From: Lolium rigidum
Taxonomy: Eukaryota > Streptophyta > Magnoliopsida > Poales > Poaceae
Direction of reading: 5' to 3'
Assembly: GCF_022539505.1 (NCBI RefSeq)
Contig: NC_061508.1
Span: 341,075,484-341,139,483 of the forward strand
DNA length: 64,000 nucleotides
Shown: in pieces, positions 1-13,212 of the stretch
Layout: every line of letters begins with the position of its first letter
Numbering within the stretch: position 1 is the first letter of the stretch
Notes under the pieces: model-generated
What the model saw: the letters and a program-made list of their open reading frames with translations, nothing else
Told to the model about the DNA's origin: nothing
Database searches by the model: none
Made by a program: the position numbers and the translations under genes

Positions 1-2732
1 TATGTAGAGGCATGGAGGAGGTAACTGAAAGCGGGAAGTGACACCCTATAGCTTTGGCTCGCAATGGTGATGTAATTTCTTCATCTTGCGCCGAGCTCCG
101 GCGTGCACAACGTTGTCGATTTTCGTAGACGACAAGGCAAGGCTCAAAAAAAAACTGTCGATTTAAGCGTTCATATGGAGCCTGCCTCGACAGTGTTTTG
201 TGAGCTGTGAAGGCCAGAACACAGTCTCCCTCGAGACCAAAGTGTAAAATGCAACCATGGCACCGGAAGTTGGAGAGTGGAATCGGTACAATCACCAACT
301 CTGGAAATACGGCACGTACAATCATAAATACGCGTTCATCTATATTGCTAGGCTACAATACAACTCTGTATTAGCTGACGTGGCACAATGTTGACCGGTC
401 TCAAGGAGGTCCACGCAACTCTTTATCCGAATACATTCGCTTGTGGACGGTATGAGTCTGGCATACCGTAGCCCAATGACCTAGCTAGATGAACGATGCA
501 CCCTATTTTGTGACTGTTTTTGCCGTAGTCTTAAGATCGGCTACCGTATCGATCTCACTGTCTAACTTGGTACCGTGGATCTATTGATTTTACTCCAATC
601 TAAACATTCTGTGTTTCGTTCTCACCAAGCCCAGCTGAAATGCATGTGAGGTACCAAACGGGCATTTCCTTTCCCTGCCTGCGCGCTGCCTGCTGCTCTC
701 TGGGTGGCCTTTTTAGTTCTGCGCGCTCGCGCGGCAACGCCTTTTCTCCGGCCAGCCATGTCCTTTTCTGGAACGCCTTTCCGGCATTGCTGCTACGCCC
801 TACCCGCCGGCCCCCCCTTTGCTTGCCATCTCCTCTCGTGCAAAGCGGCGTCAGCGACCGACGACGACGATGACACCATGAATTACCCTGAGGGCCGGAA
901 GCGATCGCCCATCCAGGCTCCAGGCTCGAGCCATGGTACCGTTGGCTGCTTGCACCGTCTCGGCCCTCTGCCCGGCGAGCGGACCAGAGCTGCCTGCAGC
1001 GTGGGGGGATCGCTCTTGCTCTGCCTGCGGCAAGACCGACCTGGACCTGGAGGGCGAGGTGCAGCATGGGCATGGGCGCGGCCGTTCCCGTCCGTCTCTC
1101 TGCTCGCTGCAGACTGCAGCGATGCACACGCAGAGATCCAGGCGCGCGCGCAGTGGCATCGCAATGAGTGTTCGTGCGTGGCCGGAGCCGGGCCCTACGA
1201 CGGCAGGCCGATCGAGCTCCATTGGCGCGTAAGCTGAAACCCGCCGGTGCATCGATCGTCCATTGATGGCCGGATCAGATCTCGTTTCACAGGCTATGTA
1301 TGGCTGTACGCTACTCTACGCTACGCGCGTGGTGCAGAGGAGCAGGCGCGCGGTACCGGGCTAGCTACGGCGTGGATAGATAGGTGCTACGTACGCGCGC
1401 TGAGCAGAGAACAGTTGGTTTGAACATGCATCCGTAGTTAGACCTTGCAGTGATTCAATGGTGTGTTTGTGTGGGGTGGTGGTACCATAGAAACGGAGGG
1501 TAGGGCGCGCGAGGATAGTAAACGCCATCAATCCCTGTAGGAGTAGTATTGTTGGCAACATTGCCCCGGGTCAATAGCCATGAGCAATTAATTAGTGGTG
1601 CTACTTAGTTTAACTGGAGGTGCGCCATGTGCGTTTGATGACCGGCGACAAGCGAACCAATCCGTGATCATGGCGAAGGAAACCCTGTCCACGCGAGCCG
1701 TATAAAGCAGGGGAAAAAAGAAACAAATTACAGGCGTACTCGATGGATGTGTGAGCCCTGAAATGCACATCTTGGCACCTAGTGATGGCCGCCAGCAACG
1801 ACAGACGGCAAATCATGGCGAAGGCTGAGGGAACTCGGGGCAGAGGCGTCCGTAGAGGGATGAGAAAATAGAATCGAGAGGGCTCGTCAGAACCCGTGCC
1901 GCTGGCAGCTGCTGATGACTGATGAGTGCCTCATCTTTTTTTGGTGCGCGCCAGTCCGGTCCGTGATGAGCCCGAGCACACCTGCGGTACGTACGTACGT
2001 AGCCCGGTGTACCAGGGTAGTACCTCGCCCATCTGAAGAAGTGAAAGGGGCCGTGACTTCCTGCCGCGGCACGGGGAGGCAGTCGCCACACCACCCACTA
2101 GGTTTAGTTTACTAGCGGCTTTGGTTTGGAGTGCTGTGGGATTAATTATCATGTCGCAGCAGATCATCAGAGTGACTATGCATATGCATCCCTAGTTGTA
2201 TTTTGTTTACGGAAACCCTCTGGTCTCGTTTGGACTCTAGCGACCAACGGAAGGACAGCCTGTACTTTTCAGTACCTGATGCTGAGTGCTGACTGACCCA
2301 TGTTGCCCCTCCTTCCTCCCTGCCATGTTAACCTAATCTTACTATTTCTCGCTGCTTCCCGTTGTTTAGCGCGATGATTGCGAGAGATCCCGGAGGTTAT
2401 TCGGTTTGGATTTGTTTACTTTGGTTTTCGTCTGGGGTGAATGGAATGGGACAGCGCGGGGGTGCTGATCACTGTGGCGCCATGTGTAGTGGAGTCACCA
2501 GGTTTCCGTTGCGGTGTGGCCTGTGCCAGTCCGTCCGTCGGGTCGGCACCGTTGCTGTGATCTCTGCATTCTGCGCGTAATAACCATGTGCGTGACTGCG
2601 TGGAGTAGCACTGCACATACGAGTAACGAGTAACATTTCTCGTCTGCTAACCCGGACAGTAGGACGTCAACATACTTCTCGTTTTCGGACAACGGGTACA
2701 GTCAAATAGAGGAAGCAAAGCCGAAAATCCGC

Positions 2733-2990
2733 TTTTTTTTTTTGCGAGAAGAAGATGATTTCATTGATACTTTGTTCTTACAGACAAACCCAGGAAACAA
2801 AAGAAAATACAACGAAGACCTCCTGAGCTCCAGCTTCGCCGGCAACCAGAACGAGAGAGAGACGCGCCACTGCCTCTGCTCGTCCACACGCCAAGGATCG
2901 ACGAAAGCAACCCCAAGGCAATCGGGAAGTCCCAGCTCACCGCCCCCGGAGGGGTAACGCCCTGGATCAACGGCTCCGCCGCAAAGCACC
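2733..2990 (-). mobile_element. Possible 5'-truncated LINE tail (minus strand)
   Basis: An 11-base T run at 2733-2743 would be a poly(A) tail on the minus strand. It is followed by a GC-rich block of about 250 bases without a conserved reading frame. The arrangement is like the two better LINE copies at 38418 and 40801 in this window. No target duplication was found, so the call is weak. Confidence 0.25.
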
Positions 2991-3649
2991 ACGCCATCTT
3001 CTTCTGAGCCTACAATTTTGATGTAAACAATATATAAATATTGCGGAGATATCAATTACACCTGGTCTCTGCACTAACAAGATATCGAAAGACATCAATG
3101 TTGCACACAAACAAAAATAAAAAAAGCGAGAAATATAAATAAAATATTCCATCGTGATGATGAAACAATCTCAACAACAACTATCTAACCTGCAACAAAA
3201 ACAACACCAAAACTGTGACAGATGTTCTTAAAAAATGAAGCCTCCAAGAAAAAAAATAGTGCACAAACGATGTTGTCCAATCAAGGATCTTTAGTTCTTT
3301 TTTTGTAAAGGAAGTATGATAAGGGAAGACCCTCAAGTGATTTATTTAAAAATTAAATAGAATAATAAGAACACAAATCCACGTACATGGAAATTTGAAT
3401 GTGGGTGGCTGTACGCCCATTTCGCTAACCAAGTGAGCTAGGCTCGCTTCTTCAGACATTAAGTTTTAACCCTGTGGTAAGTCCAAGTTCCCAAAACAAG
3501 GCATTCAGCTTAGTTATTGCCCGGTGCAACCGGTGAAGGCCACCTAGGCTATCTGTCAGGCTAGGGTTTGTGGCCAATTGGCCGCAAGGGAGCCGACACG
3601 GAAGCCTTTCCGCGAGAGGGACCGAGTGATTTATCTTCTATGAGACGGG

Positions 3650-4200
3650 CCCTTTTGTTTTCGAACTTTGAAATCAACATTCATAAGTTTTAGAAAATCC
3701 TGAAAAATAATTTAGATGTATATAATGTTGTAATCTACCAACATAAAAAATCTAGACCTAAAATACCTTATATTTCCAGGCTTAACAAAAATAACAAAGT
3801 CTAACGTAATACGTCACTTCTGCCCCTTTATGGGGCAAAGACAAAATAAACAAAAAAATGTGATTTTTTTTTCTTCTTTTGCCTATTTTATTGTTAATTT
3901 GCTTTTGCTTTTCCTCTCAATAAGGAAGATGGGGCAAAAGTAAAATGTTAAAACTTAAGAGTGCCAAAAGTAAAATGGGCAAATATAGGTGTGGCAAAAA
4001 AAAAGTTCCTTTGAAAATTTGCACTATTCATTTCACTACTTTATAATTTATATGTTAGATTTGGCCTTTCTTTATGTAGCCCAAAATACAAGGTATTTTG
4101 AGTTGATGTATAAAACATTTGTGGAGTACATTATTTTGTGCATGAATTTTTTTCTCCAGATTTCTTGAAGCTTCAAAACACCAATTTTTTAATTGTTCAA
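3650..4200. repeat. Degenerate inverted-repeat element
   Basis: The left arm (about 3660-3780) and the reverse complement of the right arm (about 4080-4200) share an ordered set of short AT-rich words, including the shared core AAAATACCTT, and similar spacing. This suggests an old foldback or MITE-type element. Ends and target duplication are not visible. Confidence 0.3.
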
Positions 4201-4677
4201 AAAACTCGCAGGTTCAGTTGGTCATGTCGTACTGATATTTAGATAAGTAACACACTTTCCAGCAATTGAGAGAAGCAGCATAGTGGGTTTTCAAATGAGA
4301 GATATCTCTAAAGGAGTGTCATGAATCAATGAGCTAAGAGCACAGTACTTCGAGGTATTCAAGCACTACTTCCACATTGCCTTGAGAAGGATTTCTTTAA
4401 ATCGTTAAAGAATACAGATCCACGTCACGAAGAAAGGAATAAAAATACGAGGTTCCAAACGTCCGCACTCAAAGGTGAAGGTGTCAGCAACTCAGCATAC
4501 AGCCATACACAGCCAAGCCGCTCGTTTTACCGCAACAAAATGGCCAGTTTACATGTCAAGAACAGACTGTATGTAATACATTCTCCGTGAAAAAGCCAGG
4601 CCTGTAACTGTATCCTCGGTATGTATACACTGCACAGAGCACGATGATGTATCCCCAGATTCTCTATTCAGCAACCG

Positions 4678-7600
4678 CTACCTAGCACCATGCTGTGAGT
4701 ACCGCACATACTCCGTCCGCAGCATGTTGAGCAGTTCATCATCGAGCCGCTCCAGCTGCCCGGAGTCCCGTAGCCTGGGGTACAGGTGCGCCACGCTCCT
4801 GATGCCGGCATCCACCATCTCCCATTGGCCCAGGCCAGCCGCGAAGGCGACAAACTCGACGGCAGCGGCGTCCGTGCTGGAGCTCAGGCAGGAGGAGACC
4901 GCCTCAAGGCTCTCCTCTTTCACCCCCTCCATGAACCAGAATTCGGCTAGGGACGACAGCTCCGCGTAAGCGTTTAACTGAGAGAGCTGCTCTTCGCTGC
5001 TCAGGTTCTTCCACTGGCAGTCCAGGGCAACTTTGGGCAGCTCACCAGAGTAGAACCAGTGAACCAGTTTGTCCAATGCTTGCCACCCCAGCGGAACTTT
5101 GATAACGTCAGAGAAGCTGCAGGCAGGGTTCTCATCAGTCAGTTGGTCAAAACATAAATGCAAAGAGCATTGTGGAAATGTTGGCCTAAACTGTTGTAAG
5201 TTTAGATATATTGAAGGAGAAGGATACCTCTCATGCATCCCAGAATGAAATAATGCCCGGAGGTAATCGCAGCTCATGCTCAGCACGATCTTATGGCTAT
5301 GGACATGCGGAGTTGACAATTGGCATGACCCATGGCGACACTTCAATTCCTCGTTTGACTCAGCCTCCAAAATTATGTCCCTGAACAATGAACATTACAA
5401 TGCATTTTACGACAAGGTATCGAAAACTAGACAGAGCAAAACAACAGAAGGTAGTTATATTCTGCTCCAAGGGTCTAGTCAATGGTAAAGGAAACTCTAC
5501 AATGACACCCACCAAACCTTATAAGTTCAGATAATCTTTGGGGCAACTAGAAAGGACATAGTTAGTTCAGAAGTTGGAATCAATGAACCGTGTAATTTAA
5601 GGCCAAACTTACGAGAATGAATGCTCAACTGGTCCAAGTGCTACAGCAAGATCATATCTAGGATAAGTGGAATTCCATCTCGGTTGCTCTTTCTGAAGCA
5701 TATTGTGCAACGATTTCAAGTGACAATACTTCGCAAGTGTTCTTACTGGTTTAGCATTGTCATCATCTACCATCACAAAACCAGTATATGTGTACTCCAA
5801 AATCTTCTTCAAGGCACGACTATCTACACGATCAGACATTTGTACTCGATACACTGATTTGCCCCATCCGTCAGTAACTTTTCCTTCGCTGCCAAGAAGA
5901 GATTTTATAGATGGTAACAGCTTAGGGCACCTTACTGATATGATGGCTGTATGAGCATGTAGAGACTCACCGTCTGGGAGCAAAAGTTCCAGATCAGCTA
6001 GCCCGTTATCATCTAAAGCATTTCTCATCTTTCCACCCAACTTGCTTGGAGAACCACAGATGCCAAATAAACTCAAGATGTGTGCAATATAGAGCTTTTG
6101 TCCTGAACTCAAGCTTTGACATAGGGCGCATTGAAGAACTCTAAGAAAACCTTCAGTATACTGATCTTTGCAATTATGGCACAGAATCCCAACATCCAGC
6201 TTCCTTTTACATTGAACACAAACTAAAGTGGTGCTCTTTAGAAGATTAAATAGCACAACAAGACCGTAGAATAAAACAATATTTTCACCCTCCCACTCTT
6301 CACCGAGAGAGCAACAACACGAAGTTCCATCAAAACAAAAATGCAGATGAGAAGTGACTTTTGACCTCGCAATATGTATATGATTGTGCAGACATTCCTT
6401 GATAATGGTGGACAATACATCTACAGGATTCCTCTTGTTAAGGAGATTATGGTAAGGTTGGGATAGCACCAAGCATGCTAGGTTCATGAGGTTGGTCATA
6501 ATTTTGAAACTGTCAAAAGATGTGGTAACACTCCTCATAGTATTTGATTCTAGTGAGGACAATAGAATGCTCAAATAGTCATCACCTAAACATGGAACAA
6601 CTTCTGAAAGTTTAAAACTTGCCTCAGACAGAATATATCCATTGGGAGAGAGAAGCATCATCAGAACTGCCCTTAGAGCCGGCTCCTGGACATCTTTGGA
6701 TGATTTCATGGGGCTGCTCTTGTGCATAACATCTGTCGCCAGCAAGCTGTATAACAAGAGCAGGATGTAAGTGTGAATCAGTGCACAACATCCACTTGTA
6801 AGTTCATAATGATACTGAGAGAAAACTATACTACTGCAAATTAACACTAGAGTGGGATAGTTCCTAGTACCTACCAAGCACAAGATATCAGAGCGTGCAT
6901 ATGACCTTGCCCTTTCTGTAGAGAAAGATGCTCGTCATTGCAATGCACCACCAGATATCCAAGTATATCCCAGACATATGGATGTATATCCATGAAATTA
7001 TTGGAAACCATATGAAATAGCTCATCATGGCTCAAAATTCGATGGGTTTGAGTTGAAGAGATGCAGCAACCGGTAAGAATGCTATATAATACTTTATCAA
7101 TATCATTAGACCAAAAACATCGATGATGATTCCCAGTATAACGGAGGACCAGCAGTGCAGTACGACACCCCTCTGTCACTAACAGTTTTTCATCACTTTT
7201 AGACATTGCGTCGATTATGCCTACAACAATAGGCTGGCAATGTAAAGCCATTAACTGATTACAGCCTCTCGAAGATCTCTGCAGATGGTAAAGCAATGGT
7301 GATTTTTGTTAAGAAAAAGGCTACAATCCTAGTATTGCTTGGACTGAATGCAACTCACCAAAAGAACCTGGCAGAGTTTCAGCGCTTCAATCCTAGTATT
7401 GCTTGGATGGGACGTTCCAACGAGCTCACTTATCTTAGCCATTAACACTTCATTCTTGAGAAGGATCAACACTCCATGGCCACATAAAGCTGAGTTACAG
7501 TACCAATATTCAGGAACAGAAAAGGAAGCAAAGCGGAAGAACAAACATATTTGCAGATCTTAATACTGAAGTCAAAAGATGAGAATTACCAAACAGATGT

Positions 7601-9196
7601 ACCTAAAGCAGCATACAGCCTAAGAACTTTCGCAGCAACTGCTGTTTCAGTGACAAGACAGTAATGTGCTAACTTCCCCATCAAGTTGCAGTTACTCCAT
7701 ACATAGTATCTTGAAGAAGGCCAAACCCACAGTATGATTCTTAGCAGGGATATCATTTCTGTCAGATAATTCAATGGATGGGCATCAAGAGTGTAACTCA
7801 GCAGAGCTGAAACAATGCTTCCAACTGCATTGGTTCTGTCCAAGGCTTCCCAAATTTCTGCATGTGTTGAAGATCTTGCTGTCACTAGGCTATTCAATAT
7901 ACAATTCATTGCCCTTGCACATGAGATAGCGGTAGGTAATTGGTCTGCCGATAACTGACATGAAAGGGCCCTAACAATCTCCACAACTGGGTATTGGCGA
8001 ACTGAATTGCCTATGCTGGAAACTAACTTTAAGCTCACATCCGCCGCTTGGATCACGATTGAAACATTCTTTGTTTGAAGAGCACCCTCCAAGAGCACGA
8101 CAATATCTGAAACTGACTCCTGGTTTAAAAAAAATATAAAGTGGTCACAACCGTACAGCTTTTTTTCACAACTTCCCCTGCTACGGACAGTTAATTTCAG
8201 ATATGCCAAATTGACTACCGGTTTACCTTTATAGGAGGAAGCCGCAACATTTCATTCGACAAACAATTGAGGAAAGGAGCCACTGCTTTGAGCGCGTGAG
8301 ACTGAATTCCAGCATCAGTAGACTGCCATTTCTTTGCACCGTGGCCATCAGACCTAACATGATGATAAATACAAGAGCTAAGAACACTTCACATTTCTTT
8401 GCTTCTACTTACAATGTTTTCAGACCGAAGCTTATTACCCAGATTTATAAATAAAGCCCTTAAAAACCGAAAGGTTTAGTATACATGTTCCGTTGGGGAT
8501 ACCAGCGTACAAAAGCCCAAGATAAAAGCTAATAGGCTCAAGCAGCCGCTCGAAGTGCAGCCACTTACATGCGAAGCACTGAAGCAGGTCCCCATGAGCT
8601 AGGAGATTACTCTTAATTACTATAATTTGCCAATTGGTGGCTCTTCCATCCGAATGTGCTTTGTTTTCTGACTCTTGGTGGCTCATATTTGCTGTGATTG
8701 AATCTAGTAGGCCTGGTTGTAAGTTGTAACCCAAGCAAAACTAATTGAGTTCTAGCTAGTATGTAAGCCGGGGAATATGCATTCCCTAAAGAACACACAT
8801 ATTAGCGAAATTGCAGGCGTTCAAAATTTTCTTGGTCCTCGAATTTTGCTTTTTGGACCAGTAACATAAAATTGTACCAAGCTAAAACTACATAGCTTAA
8901 TCCCATCTTAGGCTAACCACGCAGCGGCTAACTAAATCACTGGGCGAGGCTTACTTATCAAGATACCCAAGAAAAATCTACTTTGCCCCTGTTTCTGGGA
9001 GAAGGGATGGATTGGGAATTGGGAGCAGGGGGGCGGACGCTGCACATTACCTGGCGAGGCCGAGGGAGATGGCGTCGTTGAGGCGGGCGCGGAGGGAGAG
9101 GACGCGGTCGGTGAGAAGATCCTCCCCGGCGCTGGCGCCGCCGCCCTTCCTCCTGCTCTTCTCCTTCCCGGCCGCCTTGGAGGCCGCAGGGCGCAT
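4678..9196 (-). CDS. Tandem BTB/POZ-domain protein with helical-repeat-like N-terminal body
   Basis: Eight exons in transcript order: 9196-9051, 8353-8227, 8119-7603, 7489-7359, 7278-6875, 6746-5613, 5380-5228 and 5116-4678. All introns are GT-AG and all phases close, giving 3051 nt or 1016 residues with stop TAG. The start is the first ATG in a GC-rich first exon and is followed by a Lys/Arg-rich segment. Residues about 50-680 are Leu-rich and helical, in the manner of armadillo-like repeats. Two BTB domains follow, at about 687-800 (LADLELLLPDG start) and about 818-925 (FSDIILEA, then HSHKIVLSMSCDYLRALF). The closest family I recall is the Arabidopsis At1g04390 type. BTB proteins often serve as substrate adaptors for CUL3 ubiquitin ligases, but no target can be inferred here. 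At the exon 3 end a second donor is present (GTAATT) but shifts the frame, so the GTACAT donor was chosen. The gene looks intact. Confidence 0.9.
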
Positions 9197-9345
9197 CGTG
9201 TCGGGAGAGGACGCCGGCCGTAGACGAAGCAGAAGAAGACAAAGGCAAATGGTCGACTGTAACTTGTCAGTGGGCTGCACCCTTCGAAACAGACGTGATT
9301 GGTTAATTGGGCTGGGCCGAAGCTTATATATACTTGCAACGCGAA
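9197..9345 (-). promoter_or_regulatory. Core promoter and 5' leader of the BTB gene
   Basis: On the minus strand a TATATATAA box lies at 9332-9324, about 130 bases upstream of the start codon. Beside it are GGCCCA and AGCCCA words (plus strand TGGGCT and TGGGCC at about 9308-9318), which look like site II elements often found in plant housekeeping promoters. Function is inferred from motif and position only. Confidence 0.55.
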
Positions 9346-9413
9346 CCATTTTTTTATTTAGAATGCGAACCATATTGGTTTGCCGCCCATTGCATGAAAC
9401 AAGGGGTCAATAA

Positions 9414-10040
9414 TGTCACACTTGCGGGCAGGGGGTAGAGGAGGAGCGGGCGGCTCACGCGGTGGTCGACGTGGAGCAGCAATACAAAAGGGAGGCTGTG
9501 GCCGCGAGGAGGAGTCACACGATGACTACGACTTTGACCGGAGCGGGTTTGGCTCGAAGGAAAAGATGGCGGAGAGCAGATGGCCTTAGCCGCGTCATTC
9601 GAGATGATGAAGAAGGTCGAGGATGATGCCAACGAGGCGCTGCAGCAGCGGCTATTGGAGGACGCGGTGGCCCATCGAGCTCTGGAGACTACGGGGCGGA
9701 TGGAGCGGTGGGCGGCGGAGGAGAAGCGCAGGAGGGAGGGGGGCAACGATGGGTCCGGGCTGTCAACTGCCCCGAGGGGCGACAAGTAGGCTAGGACCTA
9801 GCAATTTTCATTTTAGTATTTATTTCTTATTACTTTTTGTTTATTTCATAGGTAAATTATGCTTTTCAGTTAAATGAAAAAATTGTTGGAAAATAATATG
9901 CATCGGACGGCTAGGGGCACATCCAGACGCAAACAGGCGCAGTAAAAAACAACTATTTCCGTGTTCGCGACCGATGCAAACGAGCGCAGCCAGTCGCTTT
10001 AGAGTCTGAAATACATCGGGCCATTAGAGATGCCATCAAA
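9414..10040 (+). pseudogene. Fragment of a probable transposon-derived ORF
   Basis: A Gly/Arg-rich frame (about 9425-9585) ends at a stop, and a second frame begins at 9580 and runs to 9789. The second frame encodes a 69-residue, Glu/Ala-rich, probably coiled-coil peptide with the words FEMMKKVEDDANEAL. The two read as one product broken by a frameshift. The downstream 10001-10040 segment (ATCGGGCCATTAGAGATGCC) resembles the end of a Harbinger-type element. I do not recognise the protein; ORF1 of a PIF/Harbinger element is possible. Confidence 0.3.
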
Positions 10041-11038
10041 CAAGGCAGGCAGCACGCCCGAGCGGCTTGGGAGAGCAGATTCGCAAAATCCTAATTTATG
10101 TGTTGGACAAGCCATCGTCTCTAAGATTTTTTTGCAATGTCTGGTGGTCTAATCTGTTGTAATATTTACCACTTAATCATCTAATCAACTACTTAGTCAT
10201 GCTGACAGCAAATATGGCGGACACTGCGTTTCGATGCTTTCAAGCGTTGTAAGAATTATAGAACCTTTGAAAAATCAAAAAATAAATGTTTGCATCAAAA
10301 TTCGTTTTTTTTATGGATGCACACTAGGAATTTTATATAAAGCTTCAATGGTTACTAAAAATTTAGCCTATGTAGTTTTACAAATTAATTACTAGTAACA
10401 CAATAAACAAATCATATGAAGACAATTTTTCATCTAGAACTCCTGCTTTTTTTTGTCGATTCCTTATATGATATAACTTATATGTAAATAATTTAATTAT
10501 GGATAGGTAAATAAAACCCTATAAAGCATCTACGAAAAATAATAATTTTTGTAAGTATAATATTATTTTTCTTGGATATGTTTAGTGGGATACAATTATT
10601 TGTGTTAAATATAAGTAGAAAACAAATTAAGTAAAAAAAATTGATGATACATCTCGAATGTAGTCTATATAGCATTCTAGAGTGCATCCAAAAAACATAA
10701 CTTCTCGAGAATATAATTTAGGACATTTTAAGTTGCTAATTTCTTATACATCTATCCAAGCATTGAAATGCAAGGCCCAACTATTGTTTTTCCATCGTCC
10801 GGGCTAATTAGTTGATTAGATGATCAAGTGGTGGAAATTACAAAAGATTAGAGCAGAACATGATGAAAACCGCAAAAATCCTTATAAGTGGTGTTTTATG
10901 AAACACATGGAGTAGGACATGGTGGAATATGCAATTCCCTTGGAGGGTAGGCATCGGTTTTGTCTACTCATGTCCATATTACTTGTCATTTTCCTAGCTG
11001 AAAAAGAAATCTGGAGTCTAAAGAATGGCACTAGTTTG
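10041..11038. other. AT-rich intergenic DNA
   Basis: No gene, repeat boundary or RNA gene was recognised. Composition is strongly AT-rich from about 10250 to 10720. Confidence 0.5.
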
Positions 11039-11046
11039 GATATACT

Positions 11047-11660
11047 TAGGGGTGGACAGAAAGCTCAAGACTCGATGCTCGGCTCGGGCTCGACTTGGCT
11101 CGAGGGTTCGACATGCCAAACCTGAATCTTCCGTTCAAGGCTCGAGACTCGACAAGCCCGCTCGATGAAACTTGCAAGCCGGCTCGAAGACTCGATATAA
11201 TAAATAAAAGTTGCCATCACCATTGCTAAAAATATTCGTTACTTTAAACTAGTGACAACCCATATCATTTCAGTCATAAGTCATAACATGCAAGGATATG
11301 TACATTTGTTTAGATGCCAACCATCAATACATGGCCACTTCAACTACAAATGGTAGTATTACATACACCTCCAACATGTTGTCTGTTTAGGTGTGGACGC
11401 CAAACCGCAACATAGAAAATTCATTGATGGCTGAAAAAAAGAAAATTACTGTTTTCTTCCTCGTTCAGTAGATCGTCATCCTCTCTCTTCGACTAAATCT
11501 TCTGATTTTAACATATATAATGGTGAGCCGACCGAGCCGAGCCTCGAGCCTGATTTTTGGGGGAGTTTTGGTGGCAAGCCGAGCCAGGATTGGCTTGAAA
11601 TTTCACGAGCCTTCCCGAGTCAGCTACGAGCTGGCTCAGCTCGGCTCGATTCCACCCCTA
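11047..11660. mobile_element. Non-autonomous hAT-type element (614 bp)
   Basis: The element starts TAGGGGTGGA and ends TCCACCCCTA, so its 10-bp termini are perfect inverted repeats. It is flanked by an exact 8-bp direct repeat, GATATACT, at 11039-11046 and 11661-11668. An 8-bp duplication with this type of terminus is the hAT signature. Both subterminal regions are dense in GGCTCGA-like words on either strand, as expected of transposase-binding repeats. There is no transposase ORF, so it would need to be moved in trans. Confidence 0.88.
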
Positions 11661-11683
11661 GATATACTGCAATTAAGGTACTA

Positions 11684-12157
11684 CTCCTCCCGTTTAAAAA
11701 TAATTGAACTCCTACTTTTATCCTAAGTACGTAAAAATTCCCTAAGTTTTTCGAGATTTAAACAAAAGAAAAGTTATCAATATTTAACATCCAACCTATT
11801 AAGTATGAAAATGTATTTTATGATGAATCTAATTATTAAAATATATAAAGTCGCCATCTCCAATAGTTCAGAGTTTGAAAACTTGGCTAGCGCATATATT
11901 CAATATGGTATCAAAGCGTAAGGTCTCAAGATCAATTGTGTCTCAAACGCATTATTAATATACAATAGTTGCATCAAGAAGCATTAATATATGTTATCTA
12001 GCCCTTTCCAACGGTTCAGACCTTTGAAAATTTTGCTAATTCATCAATTCAATACTAATAAAATAAAATTGGTGTTTATACCTGTAAACTTGGTCAAAGT
12101 TAAAATAGGTTGGCTTAGGACTAAACTAGAAGTTCAATTATTTTAAAACGGATGGAG
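11684..12157. mobile_element. Stowaway/Mariner-like MITE (474 bp)
   Basis: The left terminus CTCCTCCCGTTTAAAAATAA and the reverse complement of the right terminus, CTCCATCCGTTTTAAAATAA, match closely. The element is flanked by TA at 11682-11683 and 12158-12159. It lies about 15 bases from the neighbouring hAT duplication. Confidence 0.8.
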
Positions 12158-12159
12158 TA

Positions 12160-13210
12160 CCATATAGAGTTAATATGGGCACAATTTACCAAACTGTTTT
12201 ACCATGCATACTACAACAAACTTTTAACCGAAAACCAGAATATCAGCTTATTATAGAATCTGCGAGATCAAATACACTATTCCCTCCACTCAAAATTCCA
12301 GAATAAACCGACGCATTTGTTCTGTTGTGCATGAGAAGAACTGTACCGGCATATGCGAACCTGTCTACCTAGCTAAGTCTATGACGACCTCATTTGGCGA
12401 CCAACATGTTTACCAACCAAAACTCCCAATTCCAAAATAAACCAACCTATTTATGATTTTTTCTGCACGCGAAAATTACTGGTGCGGAAGTGTCCAAACA
12501 TAGCTACCTAGGTGTATGACCAGCGCTTTTGGCGACCAGCATGTTTAAATATGTCTCACTGCATTGTTCTGCATGAGCAAAGATTTTGATTGAATCCTCT
12601 GATGTCTCTCAGTTGTGCACCTGCGGCATCCTGGATCTAGCCAGCCACCTAAGCAACAATCCAATATTTTAGCTCACGTCCATGTGATCTTTGTGGTGCA
12701 GGAAAGGGGAAACAGATTCTTCAGATTTGACCCACTGCTTTCAAAGGAACAACCCAAAACAGTTTTCCTTTAGGCTTCAGAACATGGACGTATCATGGGC
12801 TAATCCGAAAGAGTGAAGCCCGGAGCGTCAAAGTTGCCGTTACAAATTTGTAATTTGGGCCCTCTCCTCCTTTTCATGTTCTTCTGCTCTTGTGCACCTT
12901 TCCAAAAGGTAGACAAAAAGAACAAAGCCACATAGAAAACCCTGAAGCAAAAAATACTTTGTGCATGCAGGGCCAATATTTAACTTCAGCAGACATGAAC
13001 ACTCCCCAGTTGTGACAGCGCAATGAACGGGAGTCTATACCTTGCTATCGCCGCAATCATTTGCCCCAAACTGTCTATTGTTAAGTAACAAGAGATCCAC
13101 ATGGAAGCGAGAACCTTTGACCGGTGCACAAATATTGAAGACGCAAATGTTAGAGAGCGGCTTGACTAGGCCTTCGTAATGTATACAGTACTATTCAGCT
13201 ATCTAGTATA
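12160..13210. other. Intergenic DNA, nothing recognised
   Basis: I see no coding frame, RNA gene or repeat boundary. At about 12385-12420 and 12510-12545 a short phrase (GACC..C.TTTGGCGACCA(A/G)CATGTTTA) occurs twice, which suggests a small local duplication. Confidence 0.45.
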
Positions 13211-13212
13211 TA

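Larger units (their letters stand above)
1..4560. other. Intergenic stretch without a supported gene
   Basis: I see no coding signal here that survives scrutiny. Open frames in the GC-rich part (about 640-1250) overlap on both strands and match nothing I know. About 2733-2990 looks like a truncated LINE tail and about 3650-4200 like a degenerate inverted repeat; both are listed separately. The segment around 3360-3460 has a low-complexity, transposon-like look but no ends I can define. Confidence 0.5.

Noticed and set aside
600..1252. Overlapping open frames of 93-177 codons on both strands
   Set aside because: All lie in a GC-rich patch where stop codons are rare, overlap each other on both strands, and show no domain, conserved word or splice context.
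7586..8209. A separate 207-codon minus-strand gene starting at 8209
   Set aside because: Its first 30 residues are intron sequence; the part from 8119 is exon 3 of the BTB gene with matching splice borders and phase.
8932..9413. Several frames on both strands over the first exon of the BTB gene
   Set aside because: Shadows of the GC-rich first exon; only the frame with ATG at 9196 joins in phase to the next exon.
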